From contig OZ245050.1 of NCBI GenBank assembly GCA_965224525.1, forward strand, positions 4,774,001-4,838,000: a DNA stretch of 64,000 nucleotides, given 5' to 3'. The notes beneath the pieces were generated by a model, which was given only the letters and a program-made list of their open reading frames with translations, was not told the origin of the DNA and searched no databases. The stretch is from Granulosicoccus sp036478565. GTDB lineage: Bacteria > Pseudomonadota > Gammaproteobacteria > Granulosicoccales > Granulosicoccaceae. The translations under genes and the position numbers were made by a program. This document shows, piece after piece, positions 16,372-25,279 of this stretch; the first letter of the stretch is position 1, and the number at the start of each line of letters is the position of its first letter.

Positions 16372-19047
16372 TTACTCTTTAGTATTCTGCAGGCCGGGCT
16401 CTGTAGCAGGAAGTTTCAGCCGGTAAATCAATACTTCCGGGTCATCCTTGTTAAGGCTGCCGTTAAATCCTTGTGATTTCATTAGTCGGTGCATTGCCGT
16501 ATTGGTTCGTAGTACGTCACCATGCAGACTGACAAGTTCGCGCGACTCGGCGTGTTCAATCAACAGACGCATCAACGCGCTGGCTACGCCAATGCCCTGC
16601 CATTGATCACCGACTGATATAGCGAATTCGCCATGCTGTTGATTGTTGTCGATCGTATAGCGACTGACACCAATGATGGAGCCGTCCTCGGCCACTGCCA
16701 CAAACGCCATTTGCCTGTCGTAGTCGAGCTTGGTGAACTGAGCAAGCATCTTTGGTGACAATTCGTTGATTGCGTGCATGAAGCGAAAGAATCGAGATTC
16801 GGGCGACATTTCGCGTATCAGCATCCGTATAGATTCACCATCTTCCGGGCGTATGGGGCGTAGCTTTATTTTGTGATTCTGTTTTAGAGAGACCTGTCTG
16901 ACCCACTGCCAGGGATAGGGGTGAATGGCAAGATGCGAATAGCGTTGCTGTGTTGATGGTTTTTCAATGACGACTTGTGCATCCAGCGCAATTGCCTGTG
17001 TGTCGCTGACAACCAGTGGGTTGATGTCGAGCGAGAACACTTCCGGTAGTTCGCAGGCAAGTTCCGAGAGTTGTCTGAGTGCGTGCGAGATGGCGGCTGT
17101 ACCAACGGCAGGGCAATGACGAAACTCACCCATATAGACGGCCAGTTCACTGTTCGATAAAAGGTCGTCGATAAGAAAGTTGTTGAGGGGAGGTAGCTGT
17201 ACGCTGCGCATCTGGACCAGCGCTGTCAGGTCGCCGCCAATGCCCACGGTCAACACCGGGCCGAAACCGGCGTCACGGCTGATGCTGACAGCCAGACTGC
17301 GAGCGTTTTCCCAGCGGTGCATTTTTTCGATCAGAACACCCCGAAACTCAGCATCAGGCCGGCGCTCAGACAAGCGTTGTTTTATCTTCGACCAGGCATC
17401 ATGCAGCTGTTGCTGATTGTCGATGTTGAGTTGCGTGCGTACCACCGTTGCCTTGTAGGCGATATTCGGCGAGACCAGCTTCATGACCACCGGAAAGCCG
17501 ATTCTTTGCGCAACAACGAGTGCTTGCTCCAGCGATTCTGCCCGGGCTGCAGGTAATACATCAATGTCGAACAGGGACAAGATTCGGCGCGTTTTTTGTG
17601 GCCCCATGACACGTGTACCGTTTGCCAATTCCTGCCACACCAGTTCTCGAGCACTGCTGACATCGGCACGGGTATGCCGGGAAGCGGGATTGGGTAGCTG
17701 CAACAGCTGTTGCTGGCTGACAAAGTAACGGTGCAGGAAATCAAAGCTCTCGGTCGCAGCCTCCGGCGTACGAAAACTGGCGACACCGGCGTCTGCAAAG
17801 GCTTGCCGAGATTCGCCAACGCTTGCTTCACCCATCCAGCAAGTCAGCAGCGGGATGCTGGAATCTGGCAGGCTGAGCACGGCTCTGGCGATATCGGTCG
17901 GGTCATTGCGCGAGTCGGGGACATAGATGGCGAGCACTGCATCAAAAGCTCCACTGTCACGCAACGTGGTAATCGCGATAGGGTAATGTGCTTCGAGCTG
18001 TGACAGGTCGCGCAGCACAATGGGATTGTTGCCGGAAAAATCCTTACCCAATTGTTTCTTCAGTTGCGCGCCGAGCGCACTGCACAGCAGGGGTGATTTG
18101 AAGCCTTTGCTTTCGATGCGTTCGCATGCGAGCATTGCGGGCGCTGCCCCATTGCTGACTATTGCCAAACGCTTGCCTTGTGTACGCAGTTCAGAAGCGA
18201 GGATTTTTGCTGCAGCAAACAGGTTGGAAAAGGTGCGAATACGCACGACACCGGCGCGAGCCAGTGCTGCCTGAAACACTCTGTCTGAAGAATAGACCTG
18301 CCCTGTGTGCGTCAGCGCATCGCAATAACGAGCGCCATCTTGTGTGGACTTCATTAACACGACCGGTTTGATGCGTGCCGTGGCACTCAACGCACTCAGC
18401 AGCGCCCGTGATCCATGCACGCGATTGAGGAAAACGATTATGGCTTTTGTATGGCGGTCCTCCGCCAACAGGTCGAGCAGGTCGGCCAGTCGGATATCCG
18501 TGTCGGCACCCGTTGAAAGTAGTGCCGAAAACCCAACACTGGTGGCTTCCGCCCAGTCGACCAACGCCGCGCCAAAGGAGGCAGACTGGGTGATAATGGC
18601 CAGTGATCCAGCGTCGATGCGGTTAGCGCTATAGGTTGCATTCAAACCCAGGTGGGGGCGGATCAACCCCGCGCAATACGGGCCGAGCAGACGCAAGCCC
18701 AGACGTCGCGCGTATCGATGCAAGGCCTTGGCATCCGGCATGCCTGACATCACGATGGCCACCTTGATGCCCTTGCGAGCGCATTGCACCAGAGTCTTTC
18801 GCAGCAGACGTGTTGGTGTCAGGATTAAGGCGAGTTCCGGCACGCTCGGCAACGCGGCCAATGACTTGTAGCAGCTCTGGCCAAGTACCGTTTTGTAGCG
18901 TGGGTTGACCAGTTGCAGCTCGCCCTGATAGCCCCCGTCAAGCAGGTTGCTAACAAGTGCCAGGCCCGGTGATGATTCACGCGCACTGGCACCGACCACC
19001 ACAACGGAAGTTGGATTCAGAAGCTTGTCCAGGTGCAGAATCGACAT
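16372..19047 (-). CDS. Acyl-CoA synthetase (NDP-forming type) fused to GNAT acetyltransferase, Pat/YfiQ-like
   Basis: The product has 891 residues, close to the roughly 890 of E. coli YfiQ/PatZ. Order: CoA-binding Rossmann domain (VVVVGASARESSPG, about 14-28), two succinyl-CoA-synthetase-like domains (IITQSASFGAALVDWA, about 151-166; IVSNGAAPAMLA), an ATP-grasp domain (about 475-700) and a C-terminal GNAT acetyltransferase (about 720-870: LRPIRPEDGESIRML, FVAVAEDGSIIGVSRY, QWQGIGVASALMRLL). YfiQ acetylates lysines of acetyl-CoA synthetase and other proteins. The THTG motif at about 246-249 keeps a His at the place where NDP-forming synthetases carry the phospho-His, so it may also be an active synthetase. 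It is divergent from the deacetylase-family gene at 19209. Confidence 0.92.
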   Translation of the reverse strand: MSILHLDKLLNPTSVVVVGASARESSPGLALVSNLLDGGYQGELQLVNPRYKTVLGQSCYKSLAALPSVPELALILTPTRLLRKTLVQCARKGIKVAIVMSGMPDAKALHRYARRLGLRLLGPYCAGLIRPHLGLNATYSANRIDAGSLAIITQSASFGAALVDWAEATSVGFSALLSTGADTDIRLADLLDLLAEDRHTKAIIVFLNRVHGSRALLSALSATARIKPVVLMKSTQDGARYCDALTHTGQVYSSDRVFQAALARAGVVRIRTFSNLFAAAKILASELRTQGKRLAIVSNGAAPAMLACERIESKGFKSPLLCSALGAQLKKQLGKDFSGNNPIVLRDLSQLEAHYPIAITTLRDSGAFDAVLAIYVPDSRNDPTDIARAVLSLPDSSIPLLTCWMGEASVGESRQAFADAGVASFRTPEAATESFDFLHRYFVSQQQLLQLPNPASRHTRADVSSARELVWQELANGTRVMGPQKTRRILSLFDIDVLPAARAESLEQALVVAQRIGFPVVMKLVSPNIAYKATVVRTQLNIDNQQQLHDAWSKIKQRLSERRPDAEFRGVLIEKMHRWENARSLAVSISRDAGFGPVLTVGIGGDLTALVQMRSVQLPPLNNFLIDDLLSNSELAVYMGEFRHCPAVGTAAISHALRQLSELACELPEVFSLDINPLVVSDTQAIALDAQVVIEKPSTQQRYSHLAIHPYPWQWVRQVSLKQNHKIKLRPIRPEDGESIRMLIREMSPESRFFRFMHAINELSPKMLAQFTKLDYDRQMAFVAVAEDGSIIGVSRYTIDNNQQHGEFAISVGDQWQGIGVASALMRLLIEHAESRELVSLHGDVLRTNTAMHRLMKSQGFNGSLNKDDPEVLIYRLKLPATEPGLQNTKE

Positions 19048-19153
19048 TAACTCAATGGTACTCCTGTGCCAGTGTATCGGGTCGCATCAGAACGATTTCA
19101 TATTATTTACGTGTTTCACCGGGGCAAGCGCAGAGATAACATGGCGCCAGAGG

Positions 19154-19182
19154 TTGTGTAACGCCATGTGCGTATTTATCAT
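19154..19182 (+). promoter_or_regulatory. Candidate sigma70 promoter of the deacetylase-family gene
   Basis: TTGTGT, a 17-base spacer and TATCAT (five of six to the -10 consensus) end 26 bases before the ATG at 19209. It sits in the 161-base intergenic region shared with the divergent YfiQ-like gene. Confidence 0.5.
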
Positions 19183-19208
19183 GTGGCAAAATCACCCCGC
19201 GATTACCA

Positions 19209-20135
19209 ATGACGACAGCCTTGATTTCACACCGTGACTGCATATTGCACGAAATCAGTCCCGGCCACCCCGAATGCCCGCAGCGTATTGATGCGGTCAA
19301 TGACGAATTGATGAGGCAAGCGCTGTTTGATTTGTTGCAGCACGCAGAAGCGCCGCTTGCAGATAAAGAGCTGTTATTGCATGCGCACGGAGCAGCTTAT
19401 ATAGACAGCCTGTTTGATGCTTCGCCCAAGACGGGCTCCGTGCAGCTGGACCCGGACACGGCCATGAACCCGCATACACTGGATGCCTGTTTGCGCGGAG
19501 TGGGCGCTGGCGTGCTGGCAGTGGATCAAGTACTGGCCGGCACTGTCGATAATGCGTTTTGTCTGGTAAGGCCGCCGGGGCATCATGCTGAACGCAATCA
19601 GGCGATGGGTTTTTGCTTCTTTGGCAACATTGCCATTGCTGCGTGGCATGCCTTGAAACAACACGGGCTGGAACGCGTGGCGATTGTCGATTTTGATGTC
19701 CATCATGGCAATGGAACTGAGGACATTGTGGATGGTGACAAACGCATTCTGTTCTGCTCCTCGTTTCAACATCCGTTTTATCCGGGTAATTATCGCGTCA
19801 ACGTAACGGGACAAAGGCAGAACGTGCCTTTGTCGGCCGGTTGCAACAGCGCGGAATTTCGGCATGCCATTACGCAAAGCTGGCTGCCGGCTCTCGAATC
19901 ATTCCAGCCGGAAATGATATTGATCAGCGCAGGTTTTGATGCGCATATTGAAGACCCGCTCGCCGGACTTGCCCTGTTGGATAGCGACTTTGTGTGGATT
20001 ACAACGCAGTTGATGGACATGGCAGAGCGTCATGCCAATGGAAGAATCGTGTCGATGCTTGAAGGCGGGTATGCGTTGCCGGCGCTGGCGCGTTCGGCAA
20101 CAGCTCATGTGCGTGGCTTGATGGGATTGACGTAA
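19209..20135 (+). CDS. Histone deacetylase family protein (class II type, AcuC-like)
   Basis: The product has 308 residues, one complete arginase/deacetylase fold. Zinc-site motifs are intact: RPPGHHAE (about 118-125, the His pair), VDFDVHHGNGT (about 160, Asp and His ligands), SAGFDAHIEDPL (about 238, Asp ligand) and LEGGY near the end. Bacterial members remove acetyl groups from lysine side chains, acetylpolyamines or similar amides in the cytoplasm. The divergent neighbour is a protein acetyltransferase-type enzyme, which suggests protein deacetylation, as in the Bacillus acuA-acuC pair. No ribosome site is obvious before the ATG. Substrate is not proven by sequence. Confidence 0.92.
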   Translation: MTTALISHRDCILHEISPGHPECPQRIDAVNDELMRQALFDLLQHAEAPLADKELLLHAHGAAYIDSLFDASPKTGSVQLDPDTAMNPHTLDACLRGVGAGVLAVDQVLAGTVDNAFCLVRPPGHHAERNQAMGFCFFGNIAIAAWHALKQHGLERVAIVDFDVHHGNGTEDIVDGDKRILFCSSFQHPFYPGNYRVNVTGQRQNVPLSAGCNSAEFRHAITQSWLPALESFQPEMILISAGFDAHIEDPLAGLALLDSDFVWITTQLMDMAERHANGRIVSMLEGGYALPALARSATAHVRGLMGLT

Positions 20136-20247
20136 GTTTCAGCCGCTGGAGCGGCCGAACCTCATTGGTCTAAAAATCGGTTGCATACGGTGTCTTGCTG
20201 AATAAGCCCAACAAATCTGATTTGTACGTTCTGTTCGACCTAATGCA

Positions 20248-20688
20248 CTAGTAACTCAGCACCGTCGTGTTGTCTGCAAACAGCGCTGGCCAGGTAATTT
20301 CAGGCCCGCCTACCTCGACCCCATCAATAAGGTCCATTTTTTCAAGCCCGCCTACATTCCTCATGCACATAGGGCAAACGAGTACGGTACCGCCCGCTTC
20401 CATGAAGGCTGCAAGCATTTTCTTCAGAGATTTTCCGGTTGCGTGAACATGCTCGGGAATGCTTTTGTCTGCTATGCGAACACCTTCCACGTTTAGAAAT
20501 ATCGTTACCGGCATTTTTTTCTGAGTGAGGATCTTGGTGCTGAATCCGATCGCCATGGCGGCTCTGTCAATGTTGTCGCTACTAAGATTCACAAACAGTT
20601 TTTCCTCATCGTCTGCAGCAAATACACTGCTCGATATCAGTATAAAAACAAGAGCAGCCGCTGAGCCTAGCTTCATAAAAGCGTTCAT
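20248..20688 (-). CDS. Exported DsrE/DsrF-like family protein
   Basis: The product has 146 residues, with a signal peptide (about 1-24, cleavage near VFA-AD), so a periplasmic DsrE-fold protein. The DsrE pattern is visible: LFVNLSSDNIDRAAMAIGFS, VTIFLNVEGVRIA, LKKMLAAFMEAGGTVLVC and then CPMCMRNVGGL, which gives two closely spaced cysteines (CPMC) where cytosolic members carry the sulfur-binding Cys. Cytosolic DsrE proteins relay sulfur; the exported group has no known role. The gene is monocistronic. A second in-frame ATG at 20676 is possible. Confidence 0.85.
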   Translation of the reverse strand: MNAFMKLGSAAALVFILISSSVFAADDEEKLFVNLSSDNIDRAAMAIGFSTKILTQKKMPVTIFLNVEGVRIADKSIPEHVHATGKSLKKMLAAFMEAGGTVLVCPMCMRNVGGLEKMDLIDGVEVGGPEITWPALFADNTTVLSY

Positions 20689-20883
20689 TATGTGTACTTT
20701 TCCAGTGAGTGTTACAAATTTAGAGAATGAGTCTCACTAAGATAAGAACACTAACGCAGTGTGTGTATTTTGACGGAGATCAAAAACGGGGTGATCGTAA
20801 GGAACGAGGCATTGTTGACAGTAAATGAAGGCGAGTTTTGCCTGCCAGGATTATTGCCCGGTCTTGATGGGCTGCAGTTCCGG

Positions 20884-21840
20884 CTAACTGTACTGCGCTT
20901 TCAGAGCGTCACAAAAACGCGGAATGTCTTTGACAGGCAAGCTATTGATACCCGCCGCGGCTTTTCTGCCGCCGCCGGTATCGAACTGTCGGCAAAGTTC
21001 ATCAGCGCCGGTACGGTTGTTTAATGGTGCGCGCACACTGACCAGGCACGCCTCCGTACCAATATTGGTTAACAAGGCGTGTGCACGGTGCGGATTTTTT
21101 TGTGCCAATTCATTGGCCAGTACACCGCTGATTCTGCGGGCAAAAGCTTCATCCGGGAAGCGATAGACCGCTGCAGTATCATCCGCCTGCATTGGTTCGA
21201 TCGAGTCAGCTTGCGCGCGATCCTGTGTGTAGCCATCAGACAGTTGGCTGAAAGCCTCATCCTGGGCAACAAACTCAAACGGGTCTGCGTAAGGTCGCAG
21301 CTTTTTGTAAAGCTCTGCTGGTGCAAAGTGCAGGTCATCAAGCGACTGCCCATATCCGTTGTAGTTCAGTAGCGTGCCCAGATTCAACAATACGCCCAGT
21401 TGCTCATCACTTAGGTTCAAAGGGGCGGCGGCCTCTTTTGCAACATCCAGCAGATTGTCGCCGAATGCCGCAGTCACGGCCCAGAGCAGGTGCATGCCAT
21501 TGAGGTACTTATTGACGATCAGTCCCGTACAGGTGGTTGCAGCTGTATCAATATGATCGTCAAGATTTGTACTGTCAGGAATGTCGCCGGCAAAGTGATG
21601 ATCGAAATAACGGACGGCAATACCCGAATCCAGCAGGCGCTGTACCGCGTCACGATTCTTGTCAAAAGACACATCCAGAACCGTAACCTGGTCATCCCTG
21701 CTTGCTCGTACTTGTTTAACTAATGAAATATCCCGCTTGACGCCGGTAATTAGCAGGCTGTCTCTGGGTTCCGCCAGTCGCAATTGATGCAGGGAGCATA
21801 TTCCGTCCGCATCACCGTTGAATACATCAATGTATGTCAT
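20884..21840 (-). CDS. DHH/DHHA1 family phosphoesterase
   Basis: The product has 318 residues. Metal-binding motifs of the DHH superfamily are present: DVFNGDADGICS (about 5-16), TVLDVSFD, and RYFDHHFAG (about 77-85); the C-terminal DHHA1-like part has FDTGGGRKAAAGI (about 289-301). DHH enzymes hydrolyse phosphodiester or phosphoanhydride bonds with Mn, for example oligoribonucleotides or cyclic dinucleotide products. The group seen here is poorly characterised in proteobacteria. The start codon overlaps the stop of pyrD (ATGA at 21837-21840), so the two are co-translated. Confidence 0.85.
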   Translation of the reverse strand: MTYIDVFNGDADGICSLHQLRLAEPRDSLLITGVKRDISLVKQVRASRDDQVTVLDVSFDKNRDAVQRLLDSGIAVRYFDHHFAGDIPDSTNLDDHIDTAATTCTGLIVNKYLNGMHLLWAVTAAFGDNLLDVAKEAAAPLNLSDEQLGVLLNLGTLLNYNGYGQSLDDLHFAPAELYKKLRPYADPFEFVAQDEAFSQLSDGYTQDRAQADSIEPMQADDTAAVYRFPDEAFARRISGVLANELAQKNPHRAHALLTNIGTEACLVSVRAPLNNRTGADELCRQFDTGGGRKAAAGINSLPVKDIPRFCDALKAQYS

Positions 21841-22904
21841 GCCGTTCTCCTGACGCAGTCACGTACCAGTGCAGGTCCGTGGAAAATAAGGCCGGTATAC
21901 AGTTGTACCAGATCAGCGCCGCGGTAACGTTTTTCGACGGCCGCAGTACCACTGTTGACGCCACCTACACCGATCAGTACGGTTCGTCCCTGCAGGCGTT
22001 CGGCCACAGCGGACAAACGATCATTTGCAAGTGTCTGCAAAGGCGCACCGCTCATACCACCGGTTTCGCGGGCGTAGAGGTGTTCGGCAACCGGCGAGCG
22101 ACTGTTGGTGGTATTGCCTATGATAACGGTCTCGATCTCGCTTTCCAGTACGGCGGCGCAAAATGTATCCAGTTCTGCATTGTTCATATCGGGTGCAATT
22201 TTGACAGCTAGAGGTGTGTGCTTGCCATGTCGCGTGGCAAGCTGTGATTGCGCATTTTTCATGGCATGCAAAAGACTGGTTAGTCGTTCACCATGTTGCA
22301 GGTCCCGTAGCCCTTGCGTATTTGGTGATGAGATATTGATGGTCACATAGTCGGCCAATGCAGCAACCTTCTCAAAGCAATGCAGGTAGTCGGCTTCTGC
22401 ATCATCAAGGGAAGTGGTGGCATTTTTACCAATGTTGATGCCAAGCCGGCCTCGCCAAGTGCGCTGTTCCACTCGGTTGACCAGATGATCTACACCTTTG
22501 TTGTTGAAGCCGAAACGATTGATCAGAGCACCGTGAGCGCTCAGGCGAAACAGGCGAGGTTTGGAATTGCCAGCTTGAGCTCTGGGAGTAACCGTCCCTA
22601 CTTCAAGAAAACCGAATCCCAGTGCACCAAGGGCATCGATATGATCGCCGTTTTTATCAAGCCCTGCGGCCAGCCCGATGCGATTGTCAAACTGAAGACC
22701 CATGCACTCAACGGCGTTTTGTGCCGGCATAGAGTTGCGAGTCTGGTAGCGACGAGCGAGCCAGCGCTGCATTAGCGGCTGGTCCATCATCGACAAGGAC
22801 AGATCATGGGCGCGTTCAGGATCCAGCTCGAACAGTACCGAGCGTGCCAGTGAGAACAGCAAGTCTCGCGGTGTCGGGTCAGTCAGGTTTTTTGCAATGG
22901 TCAT
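21837..22904 (-). CDS. pyrD: Dihydroorotate dehydrogenase (quinone), class 2
   Basis: The product has 355 residues from the ATG at 22904, which has AGGG close upstream; the ATG at 22934 would add ten residues. It oxidises dihydroorotate to orotate with ubiquinone, the fourth step of pyrimidine synthesis, at the inner membrane. Class 2 features are visible: the N-terminal amphipathic extension, GLAAGLDKNGDHIDALGALG (FMN site), EVGTVTPRAQAGN, FGFNNKG, the catalytic-Ser loop TINISSPNTQGLR, GNTTNSR and IGVGGVNSG. It is the first gene of a two-gene unit with the DHH phosphoesterase gene. Confidence 0.97.
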   Translation of the reverse strand: MTIAKNLTDPTPRDLLFSLARSVLFELDPERAHDLSLSMMDQPLMQRWLARRYQTRNSMPAQNAVECMGLQFDNRIGLAAGLDKNGDHIDALGALGFGFLEVGTVTPRAQAGNSKPRLFRLSAHGALINRFGFNNKGVDHLVNRVEQRTWRGRLGINIGKNATTSLDDAEADYLHCFEKVAALADYVTINISSPNTQGLRDLQHGERLTSLLHAMKNAQSQLATRHGKHTPLAVKIAPDMNNAELDTFCAAVLESEIETVIIGNTTNSRSPVAEHLYARETGGMSGAPLQTLANDRLSAVAERLQGRTVLIGVGGVNSGTAAVEKRYRGADLVQLYTGLIFHGPALVRDCVRRTA

Positions 22905-23262
22905 GGTCCCTGAGAGTTGCCTGAGCATTCGCATGTTGCAAGCAATTTGCCGGTGTATTTGTGCGCACGCAGTGGCGGTGCAGGAAATGCTGAATAATGT
23001 ATCGAAGCGTCAAGGAAGTATAAACTACCTTTTGCGCAGAAGTGCAGCCCCCGGTAACCATTACTCAACGATATGGCCAGACTGCGCCATGGGAATTACA
23101 GCCAGTTCATACCTTGGTTCCGGAATCCTGCCTTGTCGACACTGCGGATTGCCGACACGCCCGGTTGACAGCAAGCAGGAAAATCGGTGAAAGTTCACAG
23201 CGTCTCGTACAGGAAGCAACAAGACACTTACAGAAAATTCACAACGCCGGGAAATCAACGCC
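22905..23262. other. Divergent intergenic region between pyrD and the aldolase gene
   Basis: This 358-base stretch has no supportable gene. An imperfect palindrome (AAGGAAGTATAAACTACCTT) lies at about 23012-23031 and may be a regulatory site. I see no RNA gene. Confidence 0.5.
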
Positions 23263-24027
23263 ATGTTCAGACTGACCAATGCGCTAGACCAGAACACCAT
23301 AGTTGTCTCCGCCTGGTGTGGAATCACAGATCCTCATTACCTTGAAGGTGTCTGTGCTCACTGTTTCGATACTATCGTGCTTGACATGCAGCACGGTTTT
23401 TTTGACGAGCATAGTATTCAGGCAGCCATATCCACGGTGGTGAATTCCGGCAAAGCGCCAATTGTCAGAGTGCCCGTAGGGCGATGGGATACAGCGTCAC
23501 GAGTCATGGATTTTGGCGCGCTGGGTGTTATTGCGCCAATGATCAATGATGCGCAAGCGGCGCAGTCATTCGCGGCAGCCATGAAATATGTTCCTGCAGG
23601 CGAGCGCTCATTTGGACCGCACCATGCAGCGGCTGTATACGCTGTGGATGTCGCTGCTTATCTTGATGGAATCGATGCCAATTCAATAGCGTTGGCCATG
23701 ATAGAAACCCGTCAAGCCTATGAGAACCTTGATGCAATCCTGGCAGTTTCAGGCGTTGATGGAATACTCATCGGGCCGGGTGATCTATCCATTTCCTTGC
23801 GTCAAAATCGCCACCCGGATATCTACGGGCCCGATTCAATCGATATCGTCAAGGACATCATCGGGCGAACCGCAGGTGCCGGTAAAAAAAGTGCGGTTTT
23901 TACGACCGGGCCCGAATTGGCAAACAGTTTGGCAAAAATTGGACCGGACATTATCACCATAGGTGACGATCAGTGTTACATCAGCAATGGCGTTCGGCCG
24001 CAGCTGGAGGGGTTGAATTTTCGTTAG
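23263..24027 (+). CDS. HpcH/HpaI aldolase family protein
   Basis: The product has 254 residues, the usual size of the class II, metal-dependent pyruvate aldolases (HpaI, GarL, RhmA). The visible motifs are FDTIVLDMQHGFFDE (about 37-51), PIVRVPVG (active-site Arg), GALGVIAPMIN, SFGPHHA, ALAMIETRQAYENLD (metal-ligand Glu) and GVDGILIGPGDLSISL (metal-ligand Asp). Such enzymes cleave 2-keto-4-hydroxy acids to pyruvate and an aldehyde, often at the end of aromatic or sugar-acid catabolism. The exact substrate cannot be told and no catabolic neighbours are present. Confidence 0.9.
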   Translation: MFRLTNALDQNTIVVSAWCGITDPHYLEGVCAHCFDTIVLDMQHGFFDEHSIQAAISTVVNSGKAPIVRVPVGRWDTASRVMDFGALGVIAPMINDAQAAQSFAAAMKYVPAGERSFGPHHAAAVYAVDVAAYLDGIDANSIALAMIETRQAYENLDAILAVSGVDGILIGPGDLSISLRQNRHPDIYGPDSIDIVKDIIGRTAGAGKKSAVFTTGPELANSLAKIGPDIITIGDDQCYISNGVRPQLEGLNFR

Positions 24028-24238
24028 TACATCCTTGTCCGGATGTCACTCTGGCAGGGGAGTAAGGACGTTGTATCAAGCGGTAGGAGATGCAGAGCGT
24101 TGCGTTATGCGGCTTCGGCCTGCTCAACTCCAGCCAACTGCTCGCCAGATCGTAGTGCCATGGATCTTGTCTGTCCGAGGCAGTACAATGGGCATCGCAA
24201 TGCGCCGTAGTTTTCGCTGGCGTCGCCCATAAAATCAC

Positions 24239-25279
24239 ATGAAACTGTACCCCGACAAGCTCAACGCGCACCTCGCAAAAACCACAGCACCCGTGTATTT
24301 TCTGCACGGCGATGAGCCATTGCAGTTGATGGAGCTGGGTGATCGTCTACGGCTGCATGCCAAGGATCAAGGCTTTGCTGAACGTCAAGTCATCATGGTG
24401 ACTGAGGATGCCGATTGGGCAGCGTTCAGGGAGGCGGCGGATAGCCTGTCTTTGTTTGCCGAGCGCCGTCTTATCGAACTGCGCTTACCATCAGGCAAGC
24501 CCGGCCGAGTCGGGGCTGAGGTGTTGAAAAACTACTGCGCGAATGCACCTGCTGATGTGTTGTTGATAATAAGCAGCGGCAGACTTGATCGAAGTGGCAG
24601 TAACAGTGCCTGGTTCAAGGCTATCGACAAAGTGGGTGTAACGATGTCTGTTTGGCCGATTACCGGTGATCAGTTAAAGCGGTGGTTGTCCGCCAGACTA
24701 TCGGGCAAAGGCTTACAGGCAAGACCGGAAGCTCTGGCGCTGATCAGTGAACGGGTAGAGGGAAATTTACTGGCGGCCAGTCAGGAAATTGAGCGTCTGG
24801 CTTTGTTGTATCCGGCAGGTGTTCTTGAGGCAGATCAGATCATTGCGGCTGTAGCCGACAGTGCCCGCTACTCTATCGGGGACTTGTCACAGGCGGCGCT
24901 GGAAGGGCAATCTGCCAGGGCTTTGCGCATCTTGCGTGGCCTGCATGATGAGGCGGTGTCTGAAGTGCTGGTGTTGTGGTCCCTGTCGCAGGAAATTCGT
25001 GCAGCTACCCGTGCTGCTGAAGCGCATGCGCAGGGTATGGGTCTGGACGCTGCGTTGAAAGGTGCTGGTGTCTGGCAAAATAGATCCGCTGCGCTTAAGC
25101 TGGCAATGGCAAGGCATTCGGAGAGAAGCTGGCTGGAAATGTTATCGGCAACAGCCGTTATTGATCGTCAAATCAAAGGGCAGGCAGCGGGTAGTGCCTG
25201 GAATGGTTTTGCCGCTCTGTGTACCTGTCTTGCCGGTAGCGGCGAACGAGTCTTGCCTGAGGGTGAAGCTTTATTATGA
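24239..25279 (+). CDS. holA: DNA polymerase III subunit delta
   Basis: The product has 346 residues; E. coli HolA has 343. Delta opens the beta clamp within the clamp loader. The N-terminal block PVYFLHGDEPLQLMELGDRL, the central DVLLIISSGRLDRSGSNSAWFK and the domain II-III region (GNLLAASQEIERLALLYP, SARYSIGDLSQAALEG) are typical. The stop overlaps the asnS start by four bases (ATGA at 25276-25279). In many gammaproteobacteria holA follows lptE and leuS; that context is absent here. Confidence 0.95.
   Translation: MKLYPDKLNAHLAKTTAPVYFLHGDEPLQLMELGDRLRLHAKDQGFAERQVIMVTEDADWAAFREAADSLSLFAERRLIELRLPSGKPGRVGAEVLKNYCANAPADVLLIISSGRLDRSGSNSAWFKAIDKVGVTMSVWPITGDQLKRWLSARLSGKGLQARPEALALISERVEGNLLAASQEIERLALLYPAGVLEADQIIAAVADSARYSIGDLSQAALEGQSARALRILRGLHDEAVSEVLVLWSLSQEIRAATRAAEAHAQGMGLDAALKGAGVWQNRSAALKLAMARHSERSWLEMLSATAVIDRQIKGQAAGSAWNGFAALCTCLAGSGERVLPEGEALL

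Noticed and set aside
24028..24238. A sigma70 promoter of holA at TTGTCT and TACAAT
   Set aside because: The two hexamers are only 11 bases apart, too close for sigma70 recognition.
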